64,000 nucleotides of DNA, from positions 1,426,001 to 1,490,000 of the forward strand of contig AP017375.1 of the NCBI GenBank assembly GCA_002355455.1, read 5' to 3'. The number at the start of each line of letters is the position of its first letter. The stretch's first letter is position 1. The position numbers and the translations under genes were made by a program. Under the pieces are notes generated by a model, which saw only the letters and a list, made by a program, of their open reading frames with translations, had not been told where the DNA came from and searched no databases. The DNA comes from Stanieria sp. NIES-3757. GTDB lineage: Bacteria > Cyanobacteriota > Cyanobacteriia > Cyanobacteriales > Xenococcaceae. Shown here one piece after another: positions 19,352-30,388 of the stretch.

Positions 19352-19804
19352 TTGTCTAATCAACAACTAGAACCAATGCCAAGACAAGCAAACGAACTGA
19401 CTCAAGCGGATTCTCCTCAAGAGAATTCGATGCAAGAGTATTACCAGCTACAAAAAACTTTGTTGTTGGTAACTTTAACGCTCATGACAATCATTTTTCT
19501 GCCTGTCTGGTATTTCTATTCCTTAAATACTGCCCTTAATTATGTTTTGGGTGCGTTAGTCGGAGTAGTCTATTTAACGTTATTAGCCAAAGATGTTGAA
19601 CGCCTAGGTCAACAACAACAGCGTCTCGGAGGTAAAGGATTAGCAATCTTTGCTGGCCTAATGATTGTTGCAAGTCAGTGGCAACAATTACACATTCTCC
19701 CAGTCTTTTTAGGATTTCTCACCTATAAAGCTGCCATCCTTATTTATACTCTACAAACAGTGTTAGTCACGGCTAACACAGTAGAAGTAACCAAAGAGGA
19801 TTAA
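19352..19804 (+). CDS. atp1: ATP synthase accessory protein I
   Basis: A small membrane protein encoded first in cyanobacterial atp operons, thought to help assemble the c-ring. At 150 residues it has four predicted transmembrane helices ([69 protein letters not shown]). The start is uncertain: TTG at 19352 gives the longest form, while an ATG at 19375 would shorten it by eight residues. Neither has a clear ribosome-binding site. It is 59 bp before atpI. Confidence 0.85.
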   Translation: MSNQQLEPMPRQANELTQADSPQENSMQEYYQLQKTLLLVTLTLMTIIFLPVWYFYSLNTALNYVLGALVGVVYLTLLAKDVERLGQQQQRLGGKGLAIFAGLMIVASQWQQLHILPVFLGFLTYKAAILIYTLQTVLVTANTVEVTKED

Positions 19805-19863
19805 AGTAAGCTCGAGAAATGCAATCAGATTGGTTGTGTTGATTTTTTCAAGCAATCTAGGCA

Positions 19864-20622
19864 ATGGAAATTCTCAATAGTTTGACTTACCCAAATTTAT
19901 TTACCCTAGCAGAATTGGAAGTTGGCGAACATTTCCTCTGGAAAATCGGTAACTACACAGTTCACGGGCAGGTTTTTCTTGCCTCCTGGCTTGTAATGGG
20001 TGTTTTAATCATTGCTTCTCTCGCAGCAACTCGAAACATTCAAAGAGTTCCTAGTGGCATTCAAAATTTTATGGAATATGCCCTAGAATTCATTCGAGAT
20101 TTAGCGAAAAACCAGCTAGGCGAAAAAGAATATCGTCCTTGGGTGCCCTTTATTGGCACTTTATTTCTGTTTATTTTTGTCTCCAATTGGGGAGGCGCAC
20201 TAATTCCTTGGAAGTTACTTAGATTACCATCTGGGGAAATTGCTGCTCCAACTAACGACATCAATACTACAGTTGCCCTAGCATTGCTCACTTCTCTGGC
20301 CTATTTTTACGCGGGTTTGAGCAAAAAAGGTTTAGGATACTTTAAGAGGTATATCGAGCCGACTCCGGTCTTGTTGCCGATCGCGATTTTAGAAGATTTT
20401 ACTAAACCTCTATCCCTCAGTTTCCGTCTTTTTGGTAATATCGTTGCTGACGAATTAGTAGTTGCTGTATTTGTACTGTTAGTTCCCTTATTTGTGCCGT
20501 TACCAGTAATGGCATTGGGACTATTTACCAGTGCAATTCAGGCTCTAATCTTTGCTACCTTAGCTGGAGCTTATATACATGAGGCTCTAGAGGGACACGG
20601 TGAAGAAGGACATGAGGAATAG
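19864..20622 (+). CDS. atpI: ATP synthase subunit a
   Basis: The Fo subunit that forms the two proton half-channels beside the c-ring in the thylakoid membrane. It has 252 residues and five to six helices. The essential Arg lies in [17 protein letters not shown] (about 180-196), and the C-terminal helix ends in [12 protein letters not shown]. It is named atpI in the cyanobacterial scheme (atpB in E. coli). It follows atp1 and precedes the c subunit gene by 117 bp. Confidence 0.96.
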   Translation: MEILNSLTYPNLFTLAELEVGEHFLWKIGNYTVHGQVFLASWLVMGVLIIASLAATRNIQRVPSGIQNFMEYALEFIRDLAKNQLGEKEYRPWVPFIGTLFLFIFVSNWGGALIPWKLLRLPSGEIAAPTNDINTTVALALLTSLAYFYAGLSKKGLGYFKRYIEPTPVLLPIAILEDFTKPLSLSFRLFGNIVADELVVAVFVLLVPLFVPLPVMALGLFTSAIQALIFATLAGAYIHEALEGHGEEGHEE

Positions 20623-20718
20623 TTTTACCTCATTGATTAACCGATTTTTAGTTGAGTTAATCTAATTCAATTTGCTCAACAACAAAACTTTCTCTAATTA
20701 ATTTTTTGTAGTTTGTAA

Positions 20719-20979
<261 letters not shown>

Positions 20980-21083
20980 CATTGCGTAACTGGTTGAGGT
21001 GCGAGCGAATCTGCATCGCGCCTGCCTCCATCCGTATCGGTATTAATCGCATGCAGTCCCAATTCTGATTGGCTTGATAAAAA

Positions 21084-21518
21084 ATGTTTGATTTTGATGC
21101 GACTCTGCCTCTGATGGCAGTGCAATTCTTAGTTTTAACCTTTGTGTTAAACGCAGTTTTCTATAAACCCCTGACTAAGGTACTAGACGAGCGAGATAAT
21201 TATGTTCGCAAGAACGAGATAGACTCTCGTGAAAAGTTGTCTAAAGCAGAGCAAATAGTCAAAGAATACGAGAAGCAAATAGCTCAAGCTCGTCGAGAGT
21301 CCCAAGTTATTTTAGAAAAAGCTCAAGCAGAAGCAAAAGAAATTATTGCTCAAAAAACTGCTGAAGCTCAGAAACAAGTTCAGACAGAACGGGAAAAAGC
21401 TGCTCAAGAGATTCAACAACAAAAAGCAGTAGCCTTAACGAGCTTAGAACAAGAAGTAGACGTTCTCTCTCGCCAAATCCTAGAAAAACTTCTCGGACCA
21501 GAGCTAGTTAAATCATAG
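21084..21518 (+). CDS. atpG: ATP synthase subunit b' (peripheral stalk)
   Basis: The second b-type subunit, typical of photosynthetic organisms, which forms a heterodimeric stalk with b. It has 144 residues: an N-terminal transmembrane helix ([20 protein letters not shown]), then a long charged helix rich in E, K, Q and A through the C-terminus. It follows atpH after a 104-bp spacer that is more GC-rich than the rest of the operon. It is followed by atpF. Confidence 0.93.
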   Translation: MFDFDATLPLMAVQFLVLTFVLNAVFYKPLTKVLDERDNYVRKNEIDSREKLSKAEQIVKEYEKQIAQARRESQVILEKAQAEAKEIIAQKTAEAQKQVQTEREKAAQEIQQQKAVALTSLEQEVDVLSRQILEKLLGPELVKS

Positions 21519-21561
21519 CCTAGGGGACTAGAAAAAATCTGAAGTAAAGCAAGAACTAGGT

Positions 21562-22095
21562 ATGATAGAAACTTTATTTTTTTTAACAGAAGCACATTCA
21601 GAGGCTGAGGGTGGTTTTGGGTTAAACTTCGATATTTTGGAATCTAACCTAATCAACCTCTTGATTTTGGCTGGCGTACTGTTTTACTACGGCAGTAAAA
21701 TAGTGGGCAACATTTTAAATGAACGAAAAAATAAAATAGCCCAAAAAATCGGGGAAGTAGAAGAAAAGCAACGGAAAGCTGCTCAGGCTCTAGCCCAAGA
21801 ACAAGAAAAACTCGCTCAAGCTAAATCTACAGCTAGCAAAATTATCTCTGATGCCGAAGCTAATGCTCAAAAAGCAAAACAAGCGATTCTGGCTCAAGGA
21901 GAAAAAGAAGTTGAGCGAATCAAAGCTATGGCAGTAGCAGATTTAAATTCTGAACAAGAAAGAGCGATCGCTGAATTAAAGCAGAGAATTGCAGCTTTAG
22001 CTCTCGGACGAGTAGAAAATCAATTGGGAGAGTTTCTCAATGATGAAACTCAACATCAACTCATAGACCGTAGTATTGCTCGACTGGGAGGATAA
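21562..22095 (+). CDS. atpF: ATP synthase subunit b (peripheral stalk)
   Basis: The stalk subunit linking Fo to F1, 177 residues. One transmembrane helix lies near the N-terminus ([19 protein letters not shown]), preceded by a short periplasmic/lumenal segment. A long amphipathic helix ([21 protein letters not shown] onward) follows. Together with AtpG it forms the b-b' pair. The stop is 2 bp before the atpD start, suggesting translational coupling. Confidence 0.95.
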   Translation: MIETLFFLTEAHSEAEGGFGLNFDILESNLINLLILAGVLFYYGSKIVGNILNERKNKIAQKIGEVEEKQRKAAQALAQEQEKLAQAKSTASKIISDAEANAQKAKQAILAQGEKEVERIKAMAVADLNSEQERAIAELKQRIAALALGRVENQLGEFLNDETQHQLIDRSIARLGG

Positions 22096-22097
22096 TT

Positions 22098-22649
22098 ATG
22101 AGTGAAGCTTTAATTAGTAGCGAAATTGCTGAACCTTATGCGCAAGCTTTGATGTCTGTAGCTCAACAAAATAATCTTACTGAGCAATTTGGCGACAATT
22201 TCCGTCAATTGATTAGCTTGATGGAAGAATCTGAAGAATTTAGTGCTTTTGTTGCCAACCCAATTATCAAAGCAGAAGATAAAAAAAACGTGCTACGCAG
22301 AGTGCTAGGAGATAGCGCGAATCCATACTTAATCAACTTTTTGATGTTGTTGATTGATAAACGTCGCATTATCTTTTTGAAGCAAGTAGCAGAGCAGTAC
22401 CTCAGTTTATTGCGGAAATTAAATCAAACTGTTTTAGCAGAAGCTATAGCTGCCAAAGAACTGACAGATTCACAAAAACAAGCAGTTATTGATCGCGTCA
22501 AGGCAATTTCTAAGGCTCAGAATGTTGAGTTAAAAACTAGCGTCGATCCTAATCTAATTGGTGGAGTTGTCATTAAAATAGGCTCTCAAGTTATTGATGC
22601 TAGTTTGCGTGGTCAACTACGTCGAATTAGTATGAGTTTAAACAGTTAG
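22098..22649 (+). CDS. atpD: ATP synthase subunit delta
   Basis: Connects the peripheral stalk to the alpha3-beta3 head. It has 183 residues: an N-terminal helical domain ([18 protein letters not shown]) and the conserved C-terminal segment [25 protein letters not shown]-type, here at about 150-175. GGAGGATAATT before the ATG is a strong ribosome-binding site, located inside the end of atpF. Confidence 0.95.
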   Translation: MSEALISSEIAEPYAQALMSVAQQNNLTEQFGDNFRQLISLMEESEEFSAFVANPIIKAEDKKNVLRRVLGDSANPYLINFLMLLIDKRRIIFLKQVAEQYLSLLRKLNQTVLAEAIAAKELTDSQKQAVIDRVKAISKAQNVELKTSVDPNLIGGVVIKIGSQVIDASLRGQLRRISMSLNS

Positions 22650-22717
22650 CAGTCGATAGCGAATAACTGATAATAAAAAACCAACAGCAAAGAACTATCA
22701 ACAAGTAACGAGAGAAT

Positions 22718-24235
22718 ATGGTAAGCATCAGACCAGACGAAATTAGCAGCATTATTCGCCAACAGATTGAATCCTACGATCAAGAAGTTCAAATTTCTAA
22801 CGTTGGTACTGTCCTCCAGGTAGGGGATGGTATCGCTAGGATTTACGGTCTGGAGCAAGCAATGGCAGGGGAACTTCTAGAATTTGAAGATGGTACAGTA
22901 GGTATCGCCCTTAACCTAGAAGAAGATAACGTGGGTGCCGTATTGATGGGAGACGGTCGCGATATCCAAGAAGGTAGTACAGTTAAAGCAACTGCTAAAA
23001 TTGCTTCTATCCCAGTAGGGGAAGCTTTGATTGGCAGAGTAGTTGATGCTTTAGCTCGTCCTATCGATGGCAAAGGAGATATCAATACTGGTGAAACTCG
23101 TTTGATCGAATCAATGGCACCAGGGATTATTGCACGTAAATCAGTCTGTGAACCTCTACAAACAGGTATTACCGCTATTGATGCAATGATTCCAGTTGGT
23201 CGTGGTCAACGGGAATTAATTATTGGCGATCGCCAAACTGGAAAAACTGCTGTAGCAGTAGACACCATCATTAACCAGAAATCAGAAGATGTAATTTGTG
23301 TTTATATTGCGATCGGTCAAAAAGCATCTACTGTAGCTCAGGTAATTAATACTTTAGAAGAAAAAGGTGCGATGGCTTATACGATCGTAGTAGCTGCCAA
23401 TGCTAACGATCCTGCTACTCTTCAGTATCTTGCTCCTTATACTGGTGCTACAATTGCTGAATACTTCATGTACAAAGGCAAGCACACTTTAGTAATCTAC
23501 GATGACTTGTCTAAACAAGCTCAAGCTTATCGCCAGATGGCTTTATTACTGCGTCGTCCACCAGGACGTGAAGCTTATCCTGGAGACGTTTTCTATCTCC
23601 ACTCTCGTCTTTTAGAACGTGCTGCCAAACTCAGCGACGAATTAGGTGGTGGTAGTATGACTGCACTGCCAATTATTGAAACTCAAGCTGGTGACGTTTC
23701 TGCTTACATTCCTACCAACGTAATTTCTATTACTGACGGTCAAATCTTCCTTTCTTCCGATTTGTTTAACGCTGGTTTCCGTCCTGCAATTAATGCTGGT
23801 ATTTCTGTAAGTCGGGTAGGTTCTGCTGCTCAAACCAAAGCTATGAAACAAGTAGCTGGGAAACTGAAGTTAGAATTGGCTCAGTTTGCTGAATTAGAAG
23901 CATTTGCTCAGTTTGCTTCTGATTTGGATGCTGCTACTCAAGCTCAGTTAGCTCGCGGACAACGTTTACGGGAAGTTCTCAAACAACCCCAAAACTCTCC
24001 TCTTTCTGTAGCTGAACAAGTAGCAACTGTATATGCTGGTTTGAATGGCTATCTTGACGAGCTTCCTGCCAATAAAGTTACTGCTTTTGCTAAAGGATTA
24101 AGAGACTATTTGAGCAATAGCAAACCTCGATACGGAGAAATCATCGATTCTGAAAAGAAATTGACCGATGAAGCTGAAAATCTTCTCAAAGAAGCTATCT
24201 CCGAATACAAGCAAACCTTCTTGGCAGCAGCCTAA
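22718..24235 (+). CDS. atpA: ATP synthase subunit alpha
   Basis: The regulatory, non-catalytic nucleotide-binding subunit of F1, 505 residues. The P-loop is GDRQTGKTA (about 170-178). The arginine-finger region [15 protein letters not shown] and the [11 protein letters not shown] segment are intact. The adjacent catalytic beta and epsilon genes are absent, as expected: cyanobacteria carry atpB-atpE elsewhere. It is followed by a palindromic repeat before atpC. Confidence 0.98.
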   Translation: MVSIRPDEISSIIRQQIESYDQEVQISNVGTVLQVGDGIARIYGLEQAMAGELLEFEDGTVGIALNLEEDNVGAVLMGDGRDIQEGSTVKATAKIASIPVGEALIGRVVDALARPIDGKGDINTGETRLIESMAPGIIARKSVCEPLQTGITAIDAMIPVGRGQRELIIGDRQTGKTAVAVDTIINQKSEDVICVYIAIGQKASTVAQVINTLEEKGAMAYTIVVAANANDPATLQYLAPYTGATIAEYFMYKGKHTLVIYDDLSKQAQAYRQMALLLRRPPGREAYPGDVFYLHSRLLERAAKLSDELGGGSMTALPIIETQAGDVSAYIPTNVISITDGQIFLSSDLFNAGFRPAINAGISVSRVGSAAQTKAMKQVAGKLKLELAQFAELEAFAQFASDLDAATQAQLARGQRLREVLKQPQNSPLSVAEQVATVYAGLNGYLDELPANKVTAFAKGLRDYLSNSKPRYGEIIDSEKKLTDEAENLLKEAISEYKQTFLAAA

Positions 24236-24255
24236 AGTCAGTTATCAGTGACCCC

Positions 24256-24284
24256 GTAGAGGCAAGGCAGTGCCTTGCCCGTAC
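24256..24284. repeat. REP-like palindrome inside the atp operon
   Basis: GGCAAGGCA (24261-24269), a single G, then TGCCTTGCC (24271-24279), with outer GTA and GTAC: a perfect 9-bp hairpin of a type dispersed in cyanobacterial genomes. It lies between atpA and atpC in a 146-bp spacer. It could stabilise the upstream mRNA or attenuate atpC. Confidence 0.75.
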
Positions 24285-24381
24285 ACTAGTTCTCAGTAGA
24301 GATGCGACCTATTGTGTCTTTACCCTTACTGGTTACTTGTCGTCGGATATTGTAATTAATTAATAATTACCGTTTACAGAA

Positions 24382-25326
24382 ATGCCTAATTTAAAAGCTA
24401 TTCGCGATCGCATTCAATCAGTTAAAAACACCAAGAAAATTACTGAAGCTATGCGCTTGGTGGCAGCAGCTAAGGTACGTCGCGCCCAAGAACAAGTTAC
24501 GGCGACTCGTCCTTTTGCAGACAATTTAGCACAGGTGCTTTATAACTTACAAGGAAGACTTAGATTTGAAGATGTTGACTTGCCTTTATTTAGACAGCGG
24601 GAAGTCAACAAAGTAGGATTGTTAGTAGTTACTGGCGATCGCGGTCTTTGTGGTGGTTATAATGCTAACGTGATCCGTCGTGCTGAACAAAGAGCCAAAG
24701 AACTCAAAGCAGAAGGAATTGATTATACTTTTGTCATTGTAGGGCGTAAAGCTGCTCAATATTTCCAAAATCGCAACGCACCAATCGATCGCAAATTCAG
24801 TGGTTTAGAACAGATTCCTACCGCAGCCGAAGCATCTCAAATTGCGGATGAACTGTTATCTTTGTTCTTGTCGGAAACTGTAGATCGAGTTGAGTTGATC
24901 TATACTAAGTTCGTTTCTTTGATTAGTTCTCGTCCAGTTGTACAAACTTTATTACCTTTGACAACTCAAGGTTTAGAAGTCAAAGATGATGAAATCTTTC
25001 GTCTGACTACTCGCGGTGGTGAATTCCAAGTAGAACGACAAACAGTTACTACTGAAGTATCTGCTTTTCCTCAAGATATGATTTTTGAACAAGATCCAGT
25101 TCAAATTTTGGATTCTCTTTTACCTCTTTATCTTAATAATCAATTGTTGCGAGCATTACAAGAATCAGCAGCTAGCGAACTTGCAGCTAGAATGACTGCG
25201 ATGAATAATGCTAGTGAGAATGCTTCTGATTTGATTGGGACATTGACTCTTTCTTATAACAAAGCTAGACAAGCAGCAATTACTCAAGAACTTTTAGAAG
25301 TGGTTGCTGGTGCCAATGCTCTGTAA
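24382..25326 (+). CDS. atpC: ATP synthase subunit gamma
   Basis: The central rotor shaft of F1, 314 residues. The N-terminal helix [20 protein letters not shown] (about 3-22) and C-terminal helix [21 protein letters not shown] form the coiled shaft. The cyanobacterial insertion of about 35 residues, which lacks the plant redox cysteines, lies around 195-235. It is the last gene of the operon, and a terminator follows 24 bp after the stop. Confidence 0.96.
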   Translation: MPNLKAIRDRIQSVKNTKKITEAMRLVAAAKVRRAQEQVTATRPFADNLAQVLYNLQGRLRFEDVDLPLFRQREVNKVGLLVVTGDRGLCGGYNANVIRRAEQRAKELKAEGIDYTFVIVGRKAAQYFQNRNAPIDRKFSGLEQIPTAAEASQIADELLSLFLSETVDRVELIYTKFVSLISSRPVVQTLLPLTTQGLEVKDDEIFRLTTRGGEFQVERQTVTTEVSAFPQDMIFEQDPVQILDSLLPLYLNNQLLRALQESAASELAARMTAMNNASENASDLIGTLTLSYNKARQAAITQELLEVVAGANAL

Positions 25327-25350
25327 TTTGCTTAAAATTTAAATTGGATT

Positions 25351-25386
25351 AATCCCTTCTAATTGACAGGAGGGATTGTTTTTTTT
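25351..25386. terminator. Terminator of the atp operon
   Basis: AATCCCTTCT (25351-25360) pairs with AGGAGGGATT (25368-25377) with one mismatch, then G and a T tract. It lies between the convergent atpC and DUF3352-type gene and may serve both strands. Confidence 0.8.
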
Positions 25387-25395
25387 ATTCGGAAG

Positions 25396-26994
25396 CTAAT
25401 TTTTAAATTGAATTGCTAAATCTCCTTGAATAGTAGTTGAACTAGGCATGGTACTGGTTGCGCCAATACTATTAATTGAATTGATTAACTCAATTGCTTC
25501 AGGAGTAATGGTTTGTGGTTGAGAGTTTGATAAATTTTTAATTACAGTAGCAATAGGATTGAAATCCAGATACAGATAGCCAAAATTGTTGTTTGGTAAT
25601 TGTTTCGCGATCGCACTAAAACGCTCATTTTTAGTCAAAGATTTAGTCCCGATTGATTCTGCTACCTTCTCTCCTACAGTAAAGATCACAGAATTGTCAT
25701 CCAACCAACCATAGGTCAGAATAAAATTACTTTGAGGTTCACGCCATTGAGTCATGGTTTTGCCTTGAACCTCAATTTGATTCGATGTTAACCCGGTACT
25801 CATTTGTAAAAGATTTTCTAATTTAGCTAAAGTTTGTTTGGCAAGATCGTTTTGTTGAGTTTCAAATAACATTGCTCCTCCTAACCCAAACCCTAATTCT
25901 GGAATAATCGCCGTCTGGGTAGGTATCAAACCAAAAGCATATTCACCATCCATCCAACCAAAAATATCGCGGTCCAAATCTAAACCAGAACTCATTTGCA
26001 ATCCGCCTCGGATCATATTTAAATAGTTATTAATATCGCGGTCTGTTGCGAGTTGAGTGACGGTATTAGACCAAATTTGATTAATATTGCTGCCGTTGAC
26101 TACAGTAAAAGTATTTTCTGGCAATTGAGCTAGAAGTTTTTCTGATGGTTGACTAAATCCTTGAGTTAATTGCTCGGAATTGAATTGAGTGATTGATTGT
26201 AAACGTAAACTTTGATTATCTGTACCAATGCCAACCACGATATAATTAACCTGATTCCAGATGGGTAAAGCATTTAGTTGAGAATAAGTTTTTGACTGAG
26301 CAAAAGATTGGAATAGTTTACTGTAATTAGTGAAATAAATTTGTCCTAAAGAATTTTTGAGAGTTAATTTTTCTGAAAAAGCTGCCTTATTTGCTTCTTG
26401 ATCCACTAACGAGGGTGAACCTCTATAAGTAGCGATCGCTTGTTCAATTACCTGACGGTTAGTAGCAAACAAAACTTTATTTTCTACTACAGCAAAATAA
26501 CTAGGTTCTGAAGAATGGATAGTTTCAGTGATTTTAATGCCTTGATATTCAGTTGTTTGGATATTTTTGGTTTGTTGGGTGACTTTTTTGAAAAAATTAT
26601 AGGCTTTTAGTTTATTTTTAATACCGAAGATGCCTAAAAATTGAGGTTCAGATAATGCTTGAGTATTTGACTGAGGTAAAATTGCTAATGCTATTCCTCC
26701 TAACCAAGGTTGAATATCTGTAGCATAATTAATTTGGGTTTCAGCTAATATTTCTTGTTGAGCTTTGTTCCAATTATTATTTAATAAGCTGGGAGGAATT
26801 CCTACTTGTTCTAATTGTGACCAATTATTAGGATTGGTAACTACAAAACCAGTAACAACTGCGTCTTGGGGAATAAGCTCTGCTGCTGCTAATGGTGTTA
26901 GTTCCCTACCAAAAATCCATTGACTAGCTACATAACCTGCGCCGATCAAAACAGCAATGCCAATTCCAGTCAAGGCTAAAGATTTCGTACTCAT
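25396..26994 (-). CDS. DUF3352-type membrane-anchored protein
   Basis: A 532-residue protein with one N-terminal transmembrane helix (LALTGIGIAVLIGAGYVASQW) and a large extracytoplasmic part. The sequence pattern (AAELIPQDAVVTGFV; EYAFGLIPTQ; WLDDNSVIFTVGE) matches the DUF3352 family, common and uncharacterised in cyanobacteria. Repeated beta-rich segments with conserved FGI/FAVVENKVLFATN-type stretches suggest two related halves. No catalytic motif was recognised. It is convergent with the atp operon, and the AT-rich 27001-27345 region upstream holds its promoter. Confidence 0.75.
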   Translation of the reverse strand: MSTKSLALTGIGIAVLIGAGYVASQWIFGRELTPLAAAELIPQDAVVTGFVVTNPNNWSQLEQVGIPPSLLNNNWNKAQQEILAETQINYATDIQPWLGGIALAILPQSNTQALSEPQFLGIFGIKNKLKAYNFFKKVTQQTKNIQTTEYQGIKITETIHSSEPSYFAVVENKVLFATNRQVIEQAIATYRGSPSLVDQEANKAAFSEKLTLKNSLGQIYFTNYSKLFQSFAQSKTYSQLNALPIWNQVNYIVVGIGTDNQSLRLQSITQFNSEQLTQGFSQPSEKLLAQLPENTFTVVNGSNINQIWSNTVTQLATDRDINNYLNMIRGGLQMSSGLDLDRDIFGWMDGEYAFGLIPTQTAIIPELGFGLGGAMLFETQQNDLAKQTLAKLENLLQMSTGLTSNQIEVQGKTMTQWREPQSNFILTYGWLDDNSVIFTVGEKVAESIGTKSLTKNERFSAIAKQLPNNNFGYLYLDFNPIATVIKNLSNSQPQTITPEAIELINSINSIGATSTMPSSTTIQGDLAIQFKN

Positions 26995-27000
26995 AAAATC

Positions 27001-27345
27001 TAATTTAATATTTTTCTTTATTCAATAAATTAGTTAATTTTGAGTAATAGTAGTGCGATTTACTTCGCAGATCTATAGCGATCGCGATCAAACAAGACTA
27101 AGAATTTTTAGTTAGCTATATTTGTGCAATTAAAACTGTAGTTTACAATTTTTATAATTTAGATTCTCTCTAGCAAAAATTATTTTTAGCTAATATTTAT
27201 TTGAATAAAATTTATTTTTATATTAATAATAATTAAATTCGGTTTGAGTTCGTGAGTCACATCAACCAGAAATTAACTTTGGGCTAAGATCTAATAGTCA
27301 AAAGCTTTGTGATTTGTATTTTATTTACTAAAACAAATCAGTAAT
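27001..27345. other. Intergenic region
   Basis: About 345 bp, AT-rich, with a HIP1-containing palindrome-like patch (TAGCGATCGCGATC near 27076). No gene seen. It carries the upstream region of the DUF3352-type gene. Confidence 0.45.
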
Positions 27346-27600
27346 TTATTTATTTTGTGAAGAAAATAAACTTTTATAAGTCAGCCAACTAAAACCTACA
27401 ATCATCAAAACAAACCATTTTTTATGTTTATTAAGCATTTTTTCAGTGTCATCATCAACAAACTCAGTTTTTTTTCTTTCTTCATCAAAATCTTTTTGTA
27501 AAGAATTAATAATACTGGATTTGGTTACGGTTAAAAATAAGGCGGATGGTAAGAAATTAAACTGTGTAACTGCAATCGTTATGATAATTATTTGTACCAT
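27346..27600 (-). CDS. Small membrane hypothetical protein
   Basis: An 84-residue protein, not recognised. It has a hydrophobic N-terminal segment (IIIITIAVTQFNFLPSALFL), a charged middle (DEERKKTEFVDDDTEKMLNKHKK) and a second hydrophobic segment (WFVLMIVGFSWLTYKSLF). This suggests a two-helix membrane protein. It lies 18 bp downstream of recQ on the same strand and could be cotranscribed. The evidence is only an open frame and plausible topology. Confidence 0.45.
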   Translation of the reverse strand: MVQIIIITIAVTQFNFLPSALFLTVTKSSIINSLQKDFDEERKKTEFVDDDTEKMLNKHKKWFVLMIVGFSWLTYKSLFSSQNK

Positions 27601-27618
27601 AAAATTTAAAAATAACTA

Positions 27619-29751
27619 TTAAGATTGATTTCGGTGAAGATACCAAGCTCGAACTAATCGAATTTCCTCATAGCTATAATTATCTCCAAGAGCTTCTTTG
27701 AGAGTTTTTAATGAATCAGTGCCAATTTTTTCTAAAATTTGAGTAATTATTTTTTGCTTTTCTGGAGCGACTAACTTATTAATTGCTACTGGTTGATTTA
27801 GTTCAATTAGTTCACTAAGATGTTGATTAACTGTACTAACAGCTAAACTTCTTTGGGCTGCAATTTCTCTGACCGTTAATCCTCGATGATGTAGCTGGAG
27901 AGTAGTTATTTGGCTGCGGGAAGGTAGAGGAATTGGTAATTTTTGTTGCTGACAAAAAGTTCTGATCAAAGAAATAAACTCTTCTCCATATTGTTGAAGT
28001 TTATAATCATTAACTCCAGAAATTGAAGCAAATGCTTCTAAAGTTTGAGGTTGCAACTGTGCCATTAGTTTTAAACTAGAATCGGCAAAAATAATATAAG
28101 GAGGAACAGAATGAAGATCGGCTATTTGTTTGCGTAATTTTTTTAATTGTTCATACAGAATTTCTCTTTCAGCTTGATAAGGATTATTTTTAGGTTTTGT
28201 CTGAGAATTTGCCTTATTTTTAACAGCAATTTCTACAGTGCGCTGTTTGCGTAAAATTTCCCAACTGCGTTTATTTAACTTTAAAATTCGATAGCCGTCA
28301 TTACTTTGTCCAACTAAACCTTGATTAAGTAAAGAGCGAGCTAACATTTTCCATTCATCTTCAGTTTTATCTTTACCAATACCGTAAGTAGAAAGTAAAT
28401 GATGTCCGTATTGTTCTACTTTCTTTTTGCGCGAACCTCTTAACACTTCAATAATATGTATCATGCCAAATTTTTCTTGGCAACGAGCCACACAAGAAAG
28501 AAATTTTTGCGCTTCGATAGTCCAATCTTCTAAAGGATGAGGATTCAAACAATTATCACATTGACCACAATTACCTGAAAATCTTTCACCAAAATAACGT
28601 AATAAAATAGTTCGACGACAATCAATTCCTTCTGCATAATCGATTACTTGATTTAACTGTTGGCGAGCAATTCTTTGTTCTTGTTCGTCGGGTTTTTGTT
28701 CAATTAAATAATCAATTTTTTTCCAATCACCCATACTAAAAAATAGAATCGATTTAGCTGCTTCTCCATCTCTTCCTGCTCTACCAGATTCTTGATAGAA
28801 ATTTTCTAAACTTCGGGGTAAATCGTAATGAAAAACAAAGCGAACATCGGGTTTATTAATACCCATTCCAAAGGCAATTGTTGCCACCATTACTTGCACA
28901 TCATCTCGTAAAAAACGAGTTTGATTAATAGTTCTTTTTTCGTCAGTCATCCCTGCATGATAAGGTAAAGCTTTGAGCCCATCTTGTTGAAGTTTGTAAG
29001 CAATTTCTTCGACATTACGACGACTGAGACAATAAACTATTCCTGCACCAGATTGAGAACGAATTTCTTGGAGAAGCTGATGATAACTTCTTTGTTGTTT
29101 TGGTTGTACTTGATAATGAATATTGAGGCGATTAAAACTATTAAGATAAACCGAAGGATTTTGTAAACCTAATTGTTCGATAATATCGTGTTGAACTCGT
29201 TTAGTTGCAGTGGCTGTTAAAGCAAGTAAAGGTACTTGAGGATAACGTTGGCGAAATTGTTTTAACTGACGATATTCAGGACGAAAATCATGACCCCATT
29301 CAGAGATACAATGAGCCTCATCGATCGCAATTGTAGAAATACCAATATTACTCGCAATCTTATTTAAAAAAGTACTAAATTTTTCGGCTAAAAGTCTTTC
29401 TGGAGCGACATAAAGTAATTTAATCTTACCTTGAAGAGTTGCCCCATAACGCGATCGCACTTGTTCGTAGTCTAAGGTACTATTGATAAAAGTAGCATTA
29501 ATTCCTCGGTCTTTGAGAGCGTCTACCTGATCCTGCATCAAAGCAATTAAAGGGGAAACAACTAAAGTTAAACCAGATTTGAGTAAAGCTGGTAACTGAA
29601 AGCACAGAGATTTACCACTACCTGTTGGCATAATAATCAGTAAATCTTTGTTATTTAATGCTTCTTCAATAATTTCTTTTTGTCCAGGGCGAAAACTATC
29701 ATAACCAAAGTAATGTTTTAAAGCTTTTTCTAAACAGGTGAATTGAAGCAT
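27619..29751 (-). CDS. recQ: ATP-dependent DNA helicase RecQ
   Basis: A 3'-5' DNA helicase for recombination repair. It has 710 residues. The helicase core (about 5-340) has Walker A PTGSGKS (41-47), the DEAH box, and motif VI SGRAGRDG-type sequence. The RQC region has the zinc cysteines (CRRTILLRYFGE; CGQCDNC), and an HRDC domain lies at about 525-600. The C-terminal 100 residues contain a helix-turn-helix (LTVREIAAQRSLAVSTVNQH), as in some longer bacterial RecQ proteins. It is divergent from the NLR-related locus, with 144 bp between. Confidence 0.95.
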   Translation of the reverse strand: MLQFTCLEKALKHYFGYDSFRPGQKEIIEEALNNKDLLIIMPTGSGKSLCFQLPALLKSGLTLVVSPLIALMQDQVDALKDRGINATFINSTLDYEQVRSRYGATLQGKIKLLYVAPERLLAEKFSTFLNKIASNIGISTIAIDEAHCISEWGHDFRPEYRQLKQFRQRYPQVPLLALTATATKRVQHDIIEQLGLQNPSVYLNSFNRLNIHYQVQPKQQRSYHQLLQEIRSQSGAGIVYCLSRRNVEEIAYKLQQDGLKALPYHAGMTDEKRTINQTRFLRDDVQVMVATIAFGMGINKPDVRFVFHYDLPRSLENFYQESGRAGRDGEAAKSILFFSMGDWKKIDYLIEQKPDEQEQRIARQQLNQVIDYAEGIDCRRTILLRYFGERFSGNCGQCDNCLNPHPLEDWTIEAQKFLSCVARCQEKFGMIHIIEVLRGSRKKKVEQYGHHLLSTYGIGKDKTEDEWKMLARSLLNQGLVGQSNDGYRILKLNKRSWEILRKQRTVEIAVKNKANSQTKPKNNPYQAEREILYEQLKKLRKQIADLHSVPPYIIFADSSLKLMAQLQPQTLEAFASISGVNDYKLQQYGEEFISLIRTFCQQQKLPIPLPSRSQITTLQLHHRGLTVREIAAQRSLAVSTVNQHLSELIELNQPVAINKLVAPEKQKIITQILEKIGTDSLKTLKEALGDNYSYEEIRLVRAWYLHRNQS

Positions 29752-29895
29752 AACTATTCAAACTTTAACTTATCAATTATTAAACATTGATTGACAGTCA
29801 AAAAATTGAAATTGGAGAAAAATCAGGACTAATTTCGGTATTGTTTAAATAAACTCAAGATATTAATAGCTCAATTTAGCAATAGGTAATTTTTA

Positions 29896-30363
29896 ATGAT
29901 CGATCCTACTACTATAACTATTACAACAACTGCGATCGCAACTGTCATTTTCAATAAAGCCATTGAAAAAGGTGGAGAAAACTTAGGCGGAGCAGTTTAT
30001 GACAAAATTGGTCAACTGCTCAACTTTATTCGTGATAAGTTTCAACAAGAAGGTAGAGAAGGTAAACTCCTTGAAGCTCAAGAAGACCCTTCTGAGAAAA
30101 ATCAAGATAGATTTAAACAAGAATTGGCAGAATTAATGGAAGATGATGAAAAATTTGCCAAAAAGCTCAAAATACTGATTGATGAAATTAAATCGGATCA
30201 AAAGGCGAATACGATATTCTTCAAAGACATGAATATCAAAGGTAGTGCCAAATTAGGCAAGATCGATCTCAAGTCTAGAGGAGGAAATATGGAAGCAGTG
30301 ACTGATAGCAAAATTGGTGAAGACCTTACAATGGGTGATGTGAATATGACTAACAACGGTTAA
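29896..30363 (+). CDS. Putative NLR-associated effector with C-terminal amyloid-like motif
   Basis: A 155-residue protein without a described enzymatic motif. The N-terminus is hydrophobic and Thr/Ile/Ala-rich (ITITTTAIATVIFNKAIEK) and continues as predicted helix (ENLGGAVYDKIGQLLNFIRDKF). This resembles the small helical domain found in cyanobacterial partners of NLR proteins (Bell-type). A charged helical region (60-110) follows. The C-terminus (about 115-155) is short-strand, G/D/N-rich, with two related segments: NIKGSAKLGKIDL and SKIGEDLTMGDVNM. The second matches residues 18-35 of the NB-ARC protein two genes downstream (GxDLTxGD). By analogy with HET-s/BASS systems it could be a membrane-active effector triggered by templated folding. 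The function is inferred. Confidence 0.5.
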   Translation: MIDPTTITITTTAIATVIFNKAIEKGGENLGGAVYDKIGQLLNFIRDKFQQEGREGKLLEAQEDPSEKNQDRFKQELAELMEDDEKFAKKLKILIDEIKSDQKANTIFFKDMNIKGSAKLGKIDLKSRGGNMEAVTDSKIGEDLTMGDVNMTNNG

Positions 30364-30388
30364 TGTAATTAAATTTCGATATTGCCCT

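Noticed and set aside
24241-24300. Terminator between atpA and atpC
   Set aside because: The hairpin has no T run and matches the dispersed-repeat type, so I list it as a repeat.
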